Below are positions 7,373-15,718 of a stretch of DNA of 64,000 nucleotides, in pieces (the first letter of the stretch is position 1; each line of letters begins with the position of its first letter). This stretch comes from Bradyrhizobium diazoefficiens (lineage in GTDB: Bacteria > Pseudomonadota > Alphaproteobacteria > Rhizobiales > Xanthobacteraceae), in assembly GCF_018131015.1 (NCBI RefSeq), contig NZ_JAFCJJ010000012.1:1-64000 (forward strand). Reading direction: 5' to 3'. The notes under the pieces are model-generated. The model was not told where the DNA came from, did not search any database, and saw nothing but the letters and a program-made list of their open reading frames with translations. The position numbers were made by a program, and so were the translations under genes.

Positions 7373-8698
7373 CTAAGCCGCAAGCTGCGGCTGCTGCCGC
7401 ACCGGCAATTGCATCCGCACGATCAGCCCGTGCGGCTTGCGGTCGTGCAGCGACAGCTCGCCGCCATGGGCGAGCGCGATTCCCTGCGCGATCGACAGGC
7501 CGAGGCCGAAGCCGGTGGACTCGTCCATGGTGCGCGCGTCGTCGCCGCGCACGAACGGCTCGAGCATCTCCTGCTTGCGCGCGTCCGAGATGCCGGGGCC
7601 GTCGTCCTCGACGTCGATGACGAGTCGGGTGCCGGCGATTTCGAGGCGGATCGTCACCTCGGCGCCGAAGCGCACCGCGTTCTCGACGAGGTTGGTGACG
7701 CCGCGATGCAGGTCGTCGGGACGGGCGGCGGCGGTTGCCGAGGCGGGGCCGTCATAATGCACGACATGGCCCATGTCGGAAAACTGGTCGGCGATGAGTT
7801 GCAGCGTGCTGGCGATGTCGACCAGCGTGATGGCTTCGACCTTGCGGTCGTTGCGCAGCAGCGACAGCACCGATTCCAGCATCGAGCGCATCTGGTCGAG
7901 GTCGATCAGCATGCGCTTGCGGTTGGCCTCGTCCTCGATGAATTCGGCGCGCAGCCTCAAGCGCGTGATCGGGGTGCGCAGATCGTGGCTGATGGCAGCC
8001 AGCATCCTGGTGCGGTCCGACATCAGCCGTGCGATCCGCTCGTGCATGCGGTTGAGCGCGCGCGCCACCGAGCGGATCTCCTCGGGGCCGCGCTCCGGCA
8101 GCGGCTCGGCGGCGCCGTCCAGGCTGAAATTCTCCGCCGCCCTCGCGAAGGAGGAGAGCGGGGCCGCCAGCGCATAGGCCGCCCACAGGCCGAGCATGGT
8201 GACGCTGATCAGCGCGAACATCAGCGTCATCATCCAGGGGCCACCCCAGAACCGCGGCGCAAACGGCCCCGGCTCGACGCGGCCCGCGATCATGGCGCCG
8301 TCGGGGAGCTGAACCGCGACCCGGTGCGAGCCGGCATCGGGTGCGAGCGCGAGGACCTTGTAGTGATGGCCGAGATGGCGGCGCACGCTGCGCAAAGGCT
8401 GGCTCTCGCTCTCGGCGGCGACGGCCGTCCCGGGCGGAACGAGTTCGATCCCGATCTTCGGAAAGGCGCGCGCGATGTCGGCAAGGAGGCGCGGCCGCTC
8501 GCTCGCCTCGGTGCCGCCGAGCAGGAGAGCCGCGTCGGCAAGCTGATGCGCGCTGTCGGGCGGCGGCTCGGCGCGGTCCGGCCGGCTGACCAGGAAGCTG
8601 ACGGTGAGGATCAGATGCAGCGCGACGATCGAGGCCACCACCAGGGCTGCGATCTGTCCGCCGATGCTCTTGAGGTGGAAGAACCCGAACAGCCTCAT
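7373..8698 (-). CDS. sensor histidine kinase, EnvZ/CpxA type
   Basis: Membrane sensor partner of the response regulator just upstream. In order: TM1 at about 14-37, a periplasmic domain of roughly 115 residues, TM2 about 155-178, HAMP about 180-230, HisKA with phospho-acceptor His238 in AAISHDLRTP, and a HATPase_c domain with NLVENAVRFG (N box), DDGPGI (G1) and GFGLGLSIA (G2). Total 441 residues from the ATG at 8698; the open frame runs further upstream but that part is antisense-like extension across the regulator gene. The gap to the regulator stop is 14 bp, so they are co-transcribed. The signal sensed is unknown. Confidence 0.9.
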   Translation of the reverse strand: MRLFGFFHLKSIGGQIAALVVASIVALHLILTVSFLVSRPDRAEPPPDSAHQLADAALLLGGTEASERPRLLADIARAFPKIGIELVPPGTAVAAESESQPLRSVRRHLGHHYKVLALAPDAGSHRVAVQLPDGAMIAGRVEPGPFAPRFWGGPWMMTLMFALISVTMLGLWAAYALAAPLSSFARAAENFSLDGAAEPLPERGPEEIRSVARALNRMHERIARLMSDRTRMLAAISHDLRTPITRLRLRAEFIEDEANRKRMLIDLDQMRSMLESVLSLLRNDRKVEAITLVDIASTLQLIADQFSDMGHVVHYDGPASATAAARPDDLHRGVTNLVENAVRFGAEVTIRLEIAGTRLVIDVEDDGPGISDARKQEMLEPFVRGDDARTMDESTGFGLGLSIAQGIALAHGGELSLHDRKPHGLIVRMQLPVRQQPQLAA

Positions 8699-8712
8699 GG
8701 CCGGCGATCCCT

Positions 8713-9462
8713 TTAATTGCGCAGGGGCGCCGCTTCGTTGTCTGCAGCTTCCGTTCGCGGCGTGAACAGGTAACCGCCGGAGCGCACCGTCTTGATGAAG
8801 GTCGGATCCTGCGGATCGGGCTCGATCTTGCGGCGGATGCGGCTGACCAGCACGTCGATGGAGCGTTCGAACGAGCCGGTGCTGCGCCCCTGCGTGAGGT
8901 CGAGCAGGCTGTCGCGCGACAGCACGCGGCCGGGCCGTTCGCAGAACGTCCTGAGCAGGTCGAACTCGGCGCTGGTCACCGCGACGCGCGCGCCGGCCGG
9001 ATTGCGCAGCTCGCGCAGGCGCAGATCGATGCGCCAGCCCTCGAACACGAGCGCGCTCGCACCCTCGATCGTGCTTGCGGCCTGCGCGGCGGCCTGCCGG
9101 CGCAGCACCGCGTTGATGCGCGCCAGCAGCTCGCGCGGGTTGAATGGCTTTGGCAGATAATCGTCCGCGCCCATCTCGAGCCCGACGATGCGGTCGACGT
9201 CCTCGCCGCGCGCGGTCAGCATGATGATCGGCGTCTGCGCCTCCGCGCGCACCTTGCGGCACAGGCTGAGACCGTCCTCGCCCGGCAGCATGACGTCGAG
9301 GATGATGAGGTCGACGCGATGGCTGGCGATGGCGCGCGCCATCTCGCGGCCGTCGCTGACGGCGGTGACGTTGCAGGCGTTGTTGCGCAGATATTTCGCG
9401 ATCAACGTCCGGGTTTCGCGGTCGTCCTCGACGACGAGGATGTTGGGAGAGGGCATGGCCAT
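8713..9462 (-). CDS. OmpR/KdpE-family response regulator
   Basis: A 249-residue DNA-binding response regulator. The receiver domain has the acidic pair Asp13-Asp14, phospho-acceptor Asp56 in LIILDVMLPG, the Thr switch in IIMLTARG and the Lys in YLPKPF. The C-terminal winged helix ends in RIRRKIEPDP and TVRSGGYLF, typical of OmpR. I chose ATG 9462 (MAMPSPN); upstream in-frame codons would add 25 residues with no homology-like character. A perfect 10-bp direct repeat 39-58 bp upstream of the start is a plausible autoregulatory site. Confidence 0.92.
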   Translation of the reverse strand: MAMPSPNILVVEDDRETRTLIAKYLRNNACNVTAVSDGREMARAIASHRVDLIILDVMLPGEDGLSLCRKVRAEAQTPIIMLTARGEDVDRIVGLEMGADDYLPKPFNPRELLARINAVLRRQAAAQAASTIEGASALVFEGWRIDLRLRELRNPAGARVAVTSAEFDLLRTFCERPGRVLSRDSLLDLTQGRSTGSFERSIDVLVSRIRRKIEPDPQDPTFIKTVRSGGYLFTPRTEAADNEAAPLRN

Positions 9463-9500
9463 GAGCTCTGTTTGTCCAAGATTCGGGCCAAATGGCGAAG

Positions 9501-9520
9501 AGTTTGTTTCAGTTTGTTTC
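9501..9520. promoter_or_regulatory. tandem direct repeat, candidate response-regulator box
   Basis: AGTTTGTTTC is repeated twice, back to back, with exact one-turn (10 bp) periodicity. It lies in the 178-bp region between the divergent response regulator and the low-complexity protein gene. OmpR-family regulators commonly bind head-to-tail half-sites 10-11 bp apart, so autoregulation or control of both genes is likely. This is inference from spacing only. Confidence 0.5.
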
Positions 9521-9640
9521 CCCTCGCGCGGTCGCAACGTGCGGCAACAGCGGGAGAAAAGCGCGGCAAGGTCTCGTTAAGGCCGCAAACCATACCGTGG
9601 CGCAGTCGCGTAAGTAACCCGCAAAATCCACGGAGACATC

Positions 9641-10207
9641 ATGACCTCGATTTCGGCGGCCTTCGCCGGCAACCACCAGTCGCCGCTGCAGCGGCTGCAG
9701 CAGCAATTGCAATCCGACGTGTCCGACGGGACGATTGCCGCCTCGGGCCAGTCCGCGCTTTCGACGGCGCTGCAGGACATCGACACGGTGCTGCAAGCGG
9801 GCCGGTCGAGCGATCAGTCCAACGGTACCAGGCCGTCCAAGGACGATATGAAGTCGAAGATCGACGATCTCATTTCCAAGGAGGTCTCGAACGGGACGCT
9901 CACCTCCGACCAGGCAGACGAACTCAAGGGCGTGTTTCAGTCCGCCTTCGCGAAGGGGCCGGGCGGTGCTGGCGGACCCGGCGGCGCGGGCGGGCCTCCG
10001 CCCGGCCCGCCGCCCTCGGGGGATGGCGCTTCGGATTCGTCGGCGACGGATTCGACCGACAGCACGGACACCAGCGCTGCCGACATCCTCAAGCAGTTTC
10101 TCGAGGCGCTGCAGCAAGCGCAATCATCGCAGTCCTCCTACGGAGCGAGCGGCAATTCATCCGGCAGCGCGAGCTTCACCGCGCTCCTGATCGACTACAA
10201 GAGCTGA
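9641..10207 (+). CDS. uncharacterised low-complexity protein with duplicated module
   Basis: A 188-residue protein without a signal peptide or membrane segment; family not recognised beyond similar hypothetical proteins in Bradyrhizobiaceae. Two related segments are visible: LQSDVSDGTIAASGQSALSTAL (residues about 23-44) and LISKEVSNGTLTSDQADELKGVF (about 77-99), both of the form hydrophobic-x-x-(E/D)VSxGT(I/L). A Gly/Pro-rich linker (about 107-126) and a Ser/Asp/Thr-rich stretch follow. ATG 9641 has GGAG upstream. Its position opposite the two-component genes suggests, but does not prove, that it is a target. Confidence 0.65.
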   Translation: MTSISAAFAGNHQSPLQRLQQQLQSDVSDGTIAASGQSALSTALQDIDTVLQAGRSSDQSNGTRPSKDDMKSKIDDLISKEVSNGTLTSDQADELKGVFQSAFAKGPGGAGGPGGAGGPPPGPPPSGDGASDSSATDSTDSTDTSAADILKQFLEALQQAQSSQSSYGASGNSSGSASFTALLIDYKS

Positions 10208-10367
10208 CCTGAGCGACGCAGGTTGGCGCGTTCCCCGCCGCGATCAGGCTTCGTCCCAGGATGCAGGATCGCCGGCGGGGAACCGTGCATCCCGAACGTT
10301 CCTGCGTGACGAGGAACTTTCACCGGCAGACGCGCTCAATCGCGGTGACGAAATTGACGTAAGTTAA

Positions 10368-10392
10368 GGAACTGCAGATGATCGTGGCTGTT
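10368..10392 (+). promoter_or_regulatory. candidate EcfG-type general stress promoter
   Basis: GGAAC (10368-10372), 16 nt spacer, then TGTT (10389-10392), close to the alphaproteobacterial EcfG consensus GGAAC-N16/17-cGTT. It lies 37 bp before the PRC-barrel gene start. The first base of the -10 (T rather than C) deviates. PRC-barrel genes are frequent members of the EcfG regulon, which supports the assignment. Confidence 0.4.
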
Positions 10393-10428
10393 CTCCCAGC
10401 ACAAGTTTTCTGCTGAAGGAGGACAAGC

Positions 10429-10965
10429 ATGTTGATGAAATCGTTCGCCGCCGGCGTTGCCGGCACCGCGCTGCTCGCAACCGTCGCGTTCGCGCAAAAT
10501 CCGACCGCCACCACCGACAAGGCGCCGCCTGCGGCGTCCGCGACGACCACGACCACCACTGCGTCCGGCGAGTGGCGGACGTCCAAGATGGACGGCATCA
10601 AGGTCTACAACGATGCCAACGAGAACATCGGCTCGATCAACGACCTGCTGATGGACAAGAGCGGCAACGTCAAGATCGCCGTGATCGGCGTCGGCGGCTT
10701 CCTCGGCATGGGCGAACATCTGGTCGCCGTGCCCTATGACAAGTTGAAGTTCGTCAACGAGGCCGTCGCCTATACCGGCGCCGGCAGCTCCGGCACGATG
10801 AGCAAGTCGACCACGACCACGGGCGCCGCGACTGGCACCGAGAAGACCACGACGACCACAACGACGGCCAAGTCGTCTTCGTCGAAATGGTACCCCGACC
10901 ACGCCGTGTTCAACGCCACCAAGGACGAGCTGAAGAACATGCCCGAGTTCAAGTACTCGGAGTAA
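10429..10965 (+). CDS. exported PRC-barrel domain protein
   Basis: A 178-residue protein with a signal peptide (MLMKSFAAGVAGTALLATVAFA), a Thr/Ala-rich linker, then a PRC-barrel domain (about residues 45-105: WRTSKMDGIKVYNDANENIG through GEHLVAVPYDKLKF). A second Thr-rich stretch (about 125-150) precedes a C-terminal segment. Domains of this type in exported proteins are usually stress-related envelope proteins of unknown mechanism. ATG 10429 follows AAGGAGG by six bases. The 220-bp upstream region carries a candidate EcfG promoter, and a strong hairpin follows the stop. Confidence 0.85.
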   Translation: MLMKSFAAGVAGTALLATVAFAQNPTATTDKAPPAASATTTTTTASGEWRTSKMDGIKVYNDANENIGSINDLLMDKSGNVKIAVIGVGGFLGMGEHLVAVPYDKLKFVNEAVAYTGAGSSGTMSKSTTTTGAATGTEKTTTTTTTAKSSSSKWYPDHAVFNATKDELKNMPEFKYSE

Positions 10966-10990
10966 TGCGGTTCGCGTGAGCTGAAACGAG

Positions 10991-11016
10991 GCGCGCCCGG
11001 TTTTCACCGGGCGCGC
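10991..11016 (+). terminator. terminator after the PRC-barrel gene
   Basis: Perfect 10-bp stem GCGCGCCCGG/CCGGGCGCGC with loop TTTTCA. It lies between the convergent PRC-barrel and permease genes and may act in both directions; no long U tract follows. Confidence 0.65.
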
Positions 11017-11037
11017 TGTCATGTCCTTTCGGCCCGC

Positions 11038-11865
11038 TCAGCCGCCGCCCTTGAGCCGCTCGTTGCGCCGGCGCAAGGCTTCCATGGTGGCGAGGAGGAT
11101 GACCGAGACCGTGGTCAGGATCACCGCCGCGGCCGTGATGGTCGGGCTGATGTTCTCGCGGATGCCGCTGAACATTTCGCGCGGCAGGGTGCGCTGTTCG
11201 GGACCGGCCATGAACAGCACGATCACCACCTCGTCAAAACTGGTCGCGAAGGCGAACAGCGCGCCCGACGCAAGGCCGGGCAGGATCCGCGGCAGGATCA
11301 CGCGGCGGAACGCATGAAGCGGCGAGGCGCCGAGCGAGGCGGCGGCGCGCGCCAGATTGGTGTCGAAGCTCTGCAGCGTCGCGCCGACCGTGATCACCAC
11401 GAAGGGCGTCGCCAGCGCCGTGTGGGCCAGGATCAGTCCGAGATAGCTGCCGGTCAGCCCGATCGGCGCGAAGAAGAAATAAAGGCCAACCGCGGTGATG
11501 ACGCCGGGCACGACGACCGGCGACAGCACGAAAGCCAGCACCAGCGGCTTGAACCGGCTCTGCCATTGCGAAAGCCCGAGCGCGGCCAGCGTGCCGAGCA
11601 CCATGGACAGCAGCGTCGAGGCGACGCCGATGATCATGCTGTTCTTCAGCGAATTCATCCAGCGCGGCGAATTGATGAAGTCGTCGTACCAGCGCCAGGA
11701 GAAGCCGGGCAGCGGATAGGTGAGGTACGAGCCGGAGCTGAAGGACAGCGGCATGATGGCGAGGATCGGCGCGATCAGGAAGATGAAGACCAGCGAGGAG
11801 ATCGCGATGGTCGCGGTCCACGCGATGCGCTGGCTGGGCGTGCGGAGGGAAGGATTGTCGCTCAA
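11038..11865 (-). CDS. ABC transporter permease, PotC-like
   Basis: Inner-membrane permease of a spermidine/putrescine-type importer, 275 residues, with about six hydrophobic segments beginning at TATIAISSLVFIFLIAPIL. The EAA loop reads AAASLGASPLHAFRRVILPRILPG, the contact site for the ATPase. Its start overlaps the stop of the other permease gene by 4 bp (ATGA type), so translation is coupled. Last gene of the ATPase-binding protein-permease-permease operon. Confidence 0.9.
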   Translation of the reverse strand: MSDNPSLRTPSQRIAWTATIAISSLVFIFLIAPILAIMPLSFSSGSYLTYPLPGFSWRWYDDFINSPRWMNSLKNSMIIGVASTLLSMVLGTLAALGLSQWQSRFKPLVLAFVLSPVVVPGVITAVGLYFFFAPIGLTGSYLGLILAHTALATPFVVITVGATLQSFDTNLARAAASLGASPLHAFRRVILPRILPGLASGALFAFATSFDEVVIVLFMAGPEQRTLPREMFSGIRENISPTITAAAVILTTVSVILLATMEALRRRNERLKGGG

Positions 11866-13124
11866 TTCTTCATGCCTCCCGTAACTGGCTGGCCCTGTAC
11901 CAGCTTGCCGTAGACGGCAGCCAGCAAGATGGTGGCGAGCAGCAGCACCGCACCCAGCGCCGAGGCGAGGCCCCAGTTGGCGGTCTCGGTGGTGTAGAGC
12001 GCGATGAAGTAGCTGATCATCTGGTCGGCGGCGCCGCCGACGAGGGCCGGCGTGATGTAGTAGCCGAGCGCCAGGATGAAGACGAGCAGGCTGCCCGCGC
12101 CGATGCCGGGCAGGGTCTGCGGCAGGTAGATCCTCAAGAAAGCGGTGGCCGGTGGCGCGCCGAGCGAGGCAGCGGCCCGCATGTAGGCGGGCGAGATCGC
12201 CTTCATGCTGGAGTACAGCGGCAGGATCATGAACGGCAACAGCACGTGGGTCATCGCCACGCAGACGCCGAAACGGTTGTAGATCAGGCGCAGCGGCTCA
12301 TCGATGACGCCAAGCCAGTGCAATCCGTCGTTCACGACGCCCTTGCTCTGCAGCAGCACGATCCAGGCGCAGGTGCGGACCAGCAGCGAGGTCCAGAACG
12401 GCAGCAGGACGAAGATCATCAGCAGGTTCGATCGTTCCGGCGGCAGCGTCGCCAGCAGATAGGCGACCGGAAAGCCGAGCATCAGGCAGAGTATCGTGAC
12501 GCTGAGGCTGATGACGAAGGTGCGGGCGAATACGTCGCGATAAATCGCCTGATCCGGCGGGGCGGTGACGATCGCGCCGTCCGCGTTTCGCATCAGGTCG
12601 AGCGCCGCCAGAAGGTAGAAGCCGGTGATGGGGCCGCCGGCATCCTTGATCGTCGTCCAGGTGGTGCGTTCTCGCCAGGCGGAGTTGATCTTGCCCAGCG
12701 TCTCTCTGGCCGTGCCGGGCTCCGGCGCCGCCTTCAGATTGCGTGCCGTCGAGGTCAGGATCGTGCGAAAACCGTTTTGAGCGTAGTTGAGGCGCTTGGC
12801 CGCGATGGCGATGGTGCCGGCGGCGCGCGCCGCCAGGATGTCGCTTGCAAGCGCTGCGTAGGCCGTCTCGTTCGGCAGGTCCTTGCCGTCCCAGTCGGCG
12901 AGCGCCGCAACCGTTTGCGGAAGGACCTGACGCACCTCCCGGTCGTCGACCGCGCGCCACAGCATGCCGGCAATGGGCCCGGCGAAGGTAAAGAGCAGAA
13001 ACACGAGAAGCGGCAGAACCAGTGCCAATGCCTTGACCTGCCGCGCACGCTCCGCCCGCTTCAGTCGGCGCTTGAGCGGCACCTCGGGCTTTGCATCGGC
13101 GCCGGTCAGGAGCGCTTCTGTCAT
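11862..13124 (-). CDS. ABC transporter permease, PotB-like with large periplasmic loop
   Basis: Partner permease, 420 residues, much longer than the roughly 285 residues of E. coli PotB. TM1 lies at about 33-56. It is followed by a hydrophilic region of about 140 residues (about 58-198) before the permease core begins near residue 200 with FVISLSVTILCLMLGFPVAYLLA. The EAA motif is AAASLGAPPATAFLRIYLPQTLPG. The extra loop should face the periplasm. It is separated from the upstream binding-protein gene by 282 bp that contain a REP-like doublet. Confidence 0.88.
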   Translation of the reverse strand: MTEALLTGADAKPEVPLKRRLKRAERARQVKALALVLPLLVFLLFTFAGPIAGMLWRAVDDREVRQVLPQTVAALADWDGKDLPNETAYAALASDILAARAAGTIAIAAKRLNYAQNGFRTILTSTARNLKAAPEPGTARETLGKINSAWRERTTWTTIKDAGGPITGFYLLAALDLMRNADGAIVTAPPDQAIYRDVFARTFVISLSVTILCLMLGFPVAYLLATLPPERSNLLMIFVLLPFWTSLLVRTCAWIVLLQSKGVVNDGLHWLGVIDEPLRLIYNRFGVCVAMTHVLLPFMILPLYSSMKAISPAYMRAAASLGAPPATAFLRIYLPQTLPGIGAGSLLVFILALGYYITPALVGGAADQMISYFIALYTTETANWGLASALGAVLLLATILLAAVYGKLVQGQPVTGGMKN

Positions 13125-13210
13125 CGGGGGAGCCTCTTTGACCCGACGTCCCTCTCCATTTTGGATAGGGCAATCGCATCTCGCCTTTTGGAAGGGCCTG
13201 AGCGCGCGCC

Positions 13211-13340
13211 TCGTCCTTCGAGACGACCGCTTCGCGGTCTCCTCAGGATGAGGCTCCTCGACATCAGTGCTTGTAGAGTCGCTGCCAAAAACTCAGACCT
13301 CATCCTGAGGGCCTGCCGTAGGCGGGCGTCTCGAAGGATG
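13211..13340. repeat. REP-like palindromic doublet (CATCCTGAGG family)
   Basis: Two inverted REP units: TCCTTCGAGACGACCGC...GCGGTCTCCTCAGGATGAGG on the left, and CCTCATCCTGAGGGCC...GGCGTCTCGAAGGATG on the right, separated by about 45 bp of unrelated DNA. It lies in the 282-bp gap between the binding-protein and permease genes of the ABC operon, and may attenuate or stabilise the transcript. The rest of the gap shows nothing else. Confidence 0.8.
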
Positions 13341-13406
13341 CGCCGCGGGCGAGCAATCCGCCACGTCTTCGCTCAGCCCCGCGCCGCACGCCGGTTCGGC
13401 CATGCG

Positions 13407-14456
13407 CTATTTCGCGGCCCATTTGTTGAAGCGCTCGGTCAGGCGGTCGATGTTCTCGAGCCAGAAGGCGACGTTGATCTCGACCGCGTGCCTGATGTTG
13501 TCAGGCGCCGTCGGCAGGTCCTTCAGCACGGCGGGCGTGAGCAGGCCGGCCGCGTCCTTGTTCGAGGTGCCATAGGCGATGTTCTCCGACAGCTTTGACT
13601 GGTTCTCCGCCTTGCCCGCGAACTCCAGGAACTTGTAGGCGGCGTCCTTGTTCGGGCTGCCCTTCAGGATGACCCAGCTGTCGAGCGTGAACAGCGCGCC
13701 GTCCCACACCATGCCAAAATTCTTCTTCTCATTCTTGTTCGCGGTGTCGATGCGGCCATTGTAGACCGAGGTCATCGCCACCTCGCCCGAGGCGAGCAAT
13801 TGCGGCGGTTGGGCGCCGGCCTTCCACCAGACGATGTCGCCCTTGATGGTGTCGAGTTTCTTGAAGGCGCGCTCGATGCCCTCGTCGGTCGCCAGCACCT
13901 TGTAGACGTCCTTCGGTGCCACGCCGTCGGCCATCAGCGCGATCTCCAGCGTGGTCTTCGGACCCTGACGCAGCGCGCGCTTGCCGGGAATTTTCTTGGT
14001 GTCGAAGAAGTCGGACCAGCCCTTGGGCGCATCCTTCAGCTTGTCCTTGTCGTAGCCGAGCACGAAATCGTAGAGGATGGCGCCAACGCCGCAGGGATTG
14101 ACCGACGGCGGGATATAGGCGGCCTCGCCGCCGATTTTCGTATAGTCCATCTTCTCGAACAGGCCTTCCTCGCAGCCGACCGCGAGCTCGTCGCTCTCGA
14201 CCTGGACGACGTCCCAGGTGGCGGCGCCACCCTGCACCTTGGCGCGCAATACGCCGACGCCGCCGTCCCAGGACTCGTCATTCATGGCAATGCCGGCCGC
14301 CTTCTTGAACGGCTCGAAATAGACCTTCTTCTGGGCGGCCTGATACGCACCGCCCCACGACACGACGGTGAGATCGCGCGCCTGCGCGACCGTTGCCAGC
14401 GCAGCGCTGGCCGTGAGCGCCGCGGCGAAACCCAGAGCAATCTTGCGCTTCAGCAT
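13407..14456 (-). CDS. ABC transporter substrate-binding protein, PotD-like
   Basis: Periplasmic binding protein of 349 residues with a signal peptide (cleavage after VAQA, residue about 26) and mature start RDLTVVSWGGAYQ, the typical opening of polyamine/iron-type family 1 binding proteins. Further family blocks are TWDVVQVESDEL, LYDFVLGYDKD and NGRIDTANKNEKKNFGMVWDGAL. The ligand is probably a polyamine or similar cation, but cannot be set from sequence. It lies 32 bp after the ATPase gene. Confidence 0.88.
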   Translation of the reverse strand: MLKRKIALGFAAALTASAALATVAQARDLTVVSWGGAYQAAQKKVYFEPFKKAAGIAMNDESWDGGVGVLRAKVQGGAATWDVVQVESDELAVGCEEGLFEKMDYTKIGGEAAYIPPSVNPCGVGAILYDFVLGYDKDKLKDAPKGWSDFFDTKKIPGKRALRQGPKTTLEIALMADGVAPKDVYKVLATDEGIERAFKKLDTIKGDIVWWKAGAQPPQLLASGEVAMTSVYNGRIDTANKNEKKNFGMVWDGALFTLDSWVILKGSPNKDAAYKFLEFAGKAENQSKLSENIAYGTSNKDAAGLLTPAVLKDLPTAPDNIRHAVEINVAFWLENIDRLTERFNKWAAK

Positions 14457-14488
14457 GGTCCTTGTTCCCTTTCATGTGAGTTTTCGGA

Positions 14489-15598
14489 TCAAACGGGGTC
14501 GAGGGCGAGGCAGTCCTCGGGGCGGAAGGTCACGAACAATTTTTCGCCGTGACTGAGATTGTCATGCGCGCCCGGCGGCAGCTTGACCATGAACTCGGCA
14601 TTCCCGGCGACATCGAGCACGGCCAGCGCGTGGTCGCCGAGATAGATCGTGTTCTGCACTCTGGCCGGCAGGCGGTTCGGTCCCTCGCTGGAGCTGCCAT
14701 CGGGGACAATGGAGATCCGCTCGGGCCGCACCGACAGGGAGGTCGATACGCCGGCGCCGGAGACGTTGACCGCCCGTGCGGTCACGGCACCGCCACCAGC
14801 CAGCGTGACGCGGCAATAGTCCTTTTCGATCGACTCCACGGTGCCCGCCAGCACGTTGTTCTCGCCGATGAAGTGGGCGACAAAACTGTTCACCGGATGC
14901 TCGTACAGTGCGTCGGGCCTGTCGATCTGCTGCACGACGCCGTCGTTGAACACGGCGATGCGGTCCGACATGGTGAGCGCCTCGCTCTGGTCGTGGGTGA
15001 CATAGACGACGGTGATGCCCATGGTCTCGTGCAACTGCTTGATCTCCAGCTGCATCTGCTCGCGCAGGCGCTTGTCCAGCGCGCCCAGCGGCTCGTCCAT
15101 CAGCACGATCTGCGGATTGAACACCAGCGCGCGGGCCAGCGCCACACGCTGCTGCTGGCCGCCGGACAGTTGCCCGGGGCGCCGCTGCGCCAGTGTCTCC
15201 ATCTTGATCATGCGCAACGCCGCGCTGACGCGCTGCTGCGCCTCCGCCTTGTTCATCTTTCGAACCGACAGCGGGAAGGCGATATTCTCGGCGATCGTCA
15301 GATGCGGAAACAGGGCGTAGTTCTGGAACACCATGCCGATGTCGCGCTTGTGCGGCGGCACGTTCTTGATCGGGCGGCCGGCGAGGTAGATCTCGCCCTG
15401 GGTCGGAACCTCGAAGCCCGCCAGCATCATCAGCGTGGTCGTCTTGCCCGAGCCCGACGGGCCGAGCAGCGTGATGAACTCGCCCTTCCTGATGTCGAGG
15501 TCGAGATTCTTCACCACGAGGTGCTCGCCATCGTAGGTCTTCTGAATGCCGGAAAAGCGCACCAGCGCCGGCGCAGGCGTGACCATGCCGGCTTCCAT
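14489..15598 (-). CDS. ABC transporter ATP-binding protein, PotA-like
   Basis: ATPase of the importer, 369 residues, first gene of the operon. Walker A GPSGSGKTT near residue 50, Q loop MVFQNYALFPHLT, signature LSGGQQQRVALARAL, Walker B IVLMDEPLGALD, H loop VYVTHDQSEA, then a C-terminal TOBE-type regulatory domain (SVRPERI region to the end). The ATG at 15598 gives MEAGMVTP; ATG 15586 is an alternative. Putative function: energising polyamine-type uptake with the three downstream genes. Confidence 0.92.
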   Translation of the reverse strand: MEAGMVTPAPALVRFSGIQKTYDGEHLVVKNLDLDIRKGEFITLLGPSGSGKTTTLMMLAGFEVPTQGEIYLAGRPIKNVPPHKRDIGMVFQNYALFPHLTIAENIAFPLSVRKMNKAEAQQRVSAALRMIKMETLAQRRPGQLSGGQQQRVALARALVFNPQIVLMDEPLGALDKRLREQMQLEIKQLHETMGITVVYVTHDQSEALTMSDRIAVFNDGVVQQIDRPDALYEHPVNSFVAHFIGENNVLAGTVESIEKDYCRVTLAGGGAVTARAVNVSGAGVSTSLSVRPERISIVPDGSSSEGPNRLPARVQNTIYLGDHALAVLDVAGNAEFMVKLPPGAHDNLSHGEKLFVTFRPEDCLALDPV

Positions 15599-15659
15599 GT
15601 CGTCCTCGCGTCGTCCCCTGCAATGCGCAGCTCGTTAAGAGGCTGCGCAGAGCAGCTTA

Positions 15660-15689
15660 GCACCCTCCGGCGAGAATGCCAGCGGGTGC
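15660..15689 (-). terminator. possible terminator after the DUF4403 gene
   Basis: GCACCC/GGGTGC outer stem with an inner TGGC/GCCG pairing, located 30 bp beyond the DUF4403 stop. It has internal mismatches and no clear U tract, so it is weak evidence. Confidence 0.35.
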
Positions 15690-15718
15690 GCGACAATGCG
15701 CCGGGGCCGGTGAGATGC

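Noticed and set aside
8699..9262. N-terminal extension of the histidine kinase frame
   Set aside because: It lies antisense-shifted over the response regulator gene and lacks any domain; ATG 8698 gives a full EnvZ-like protein.
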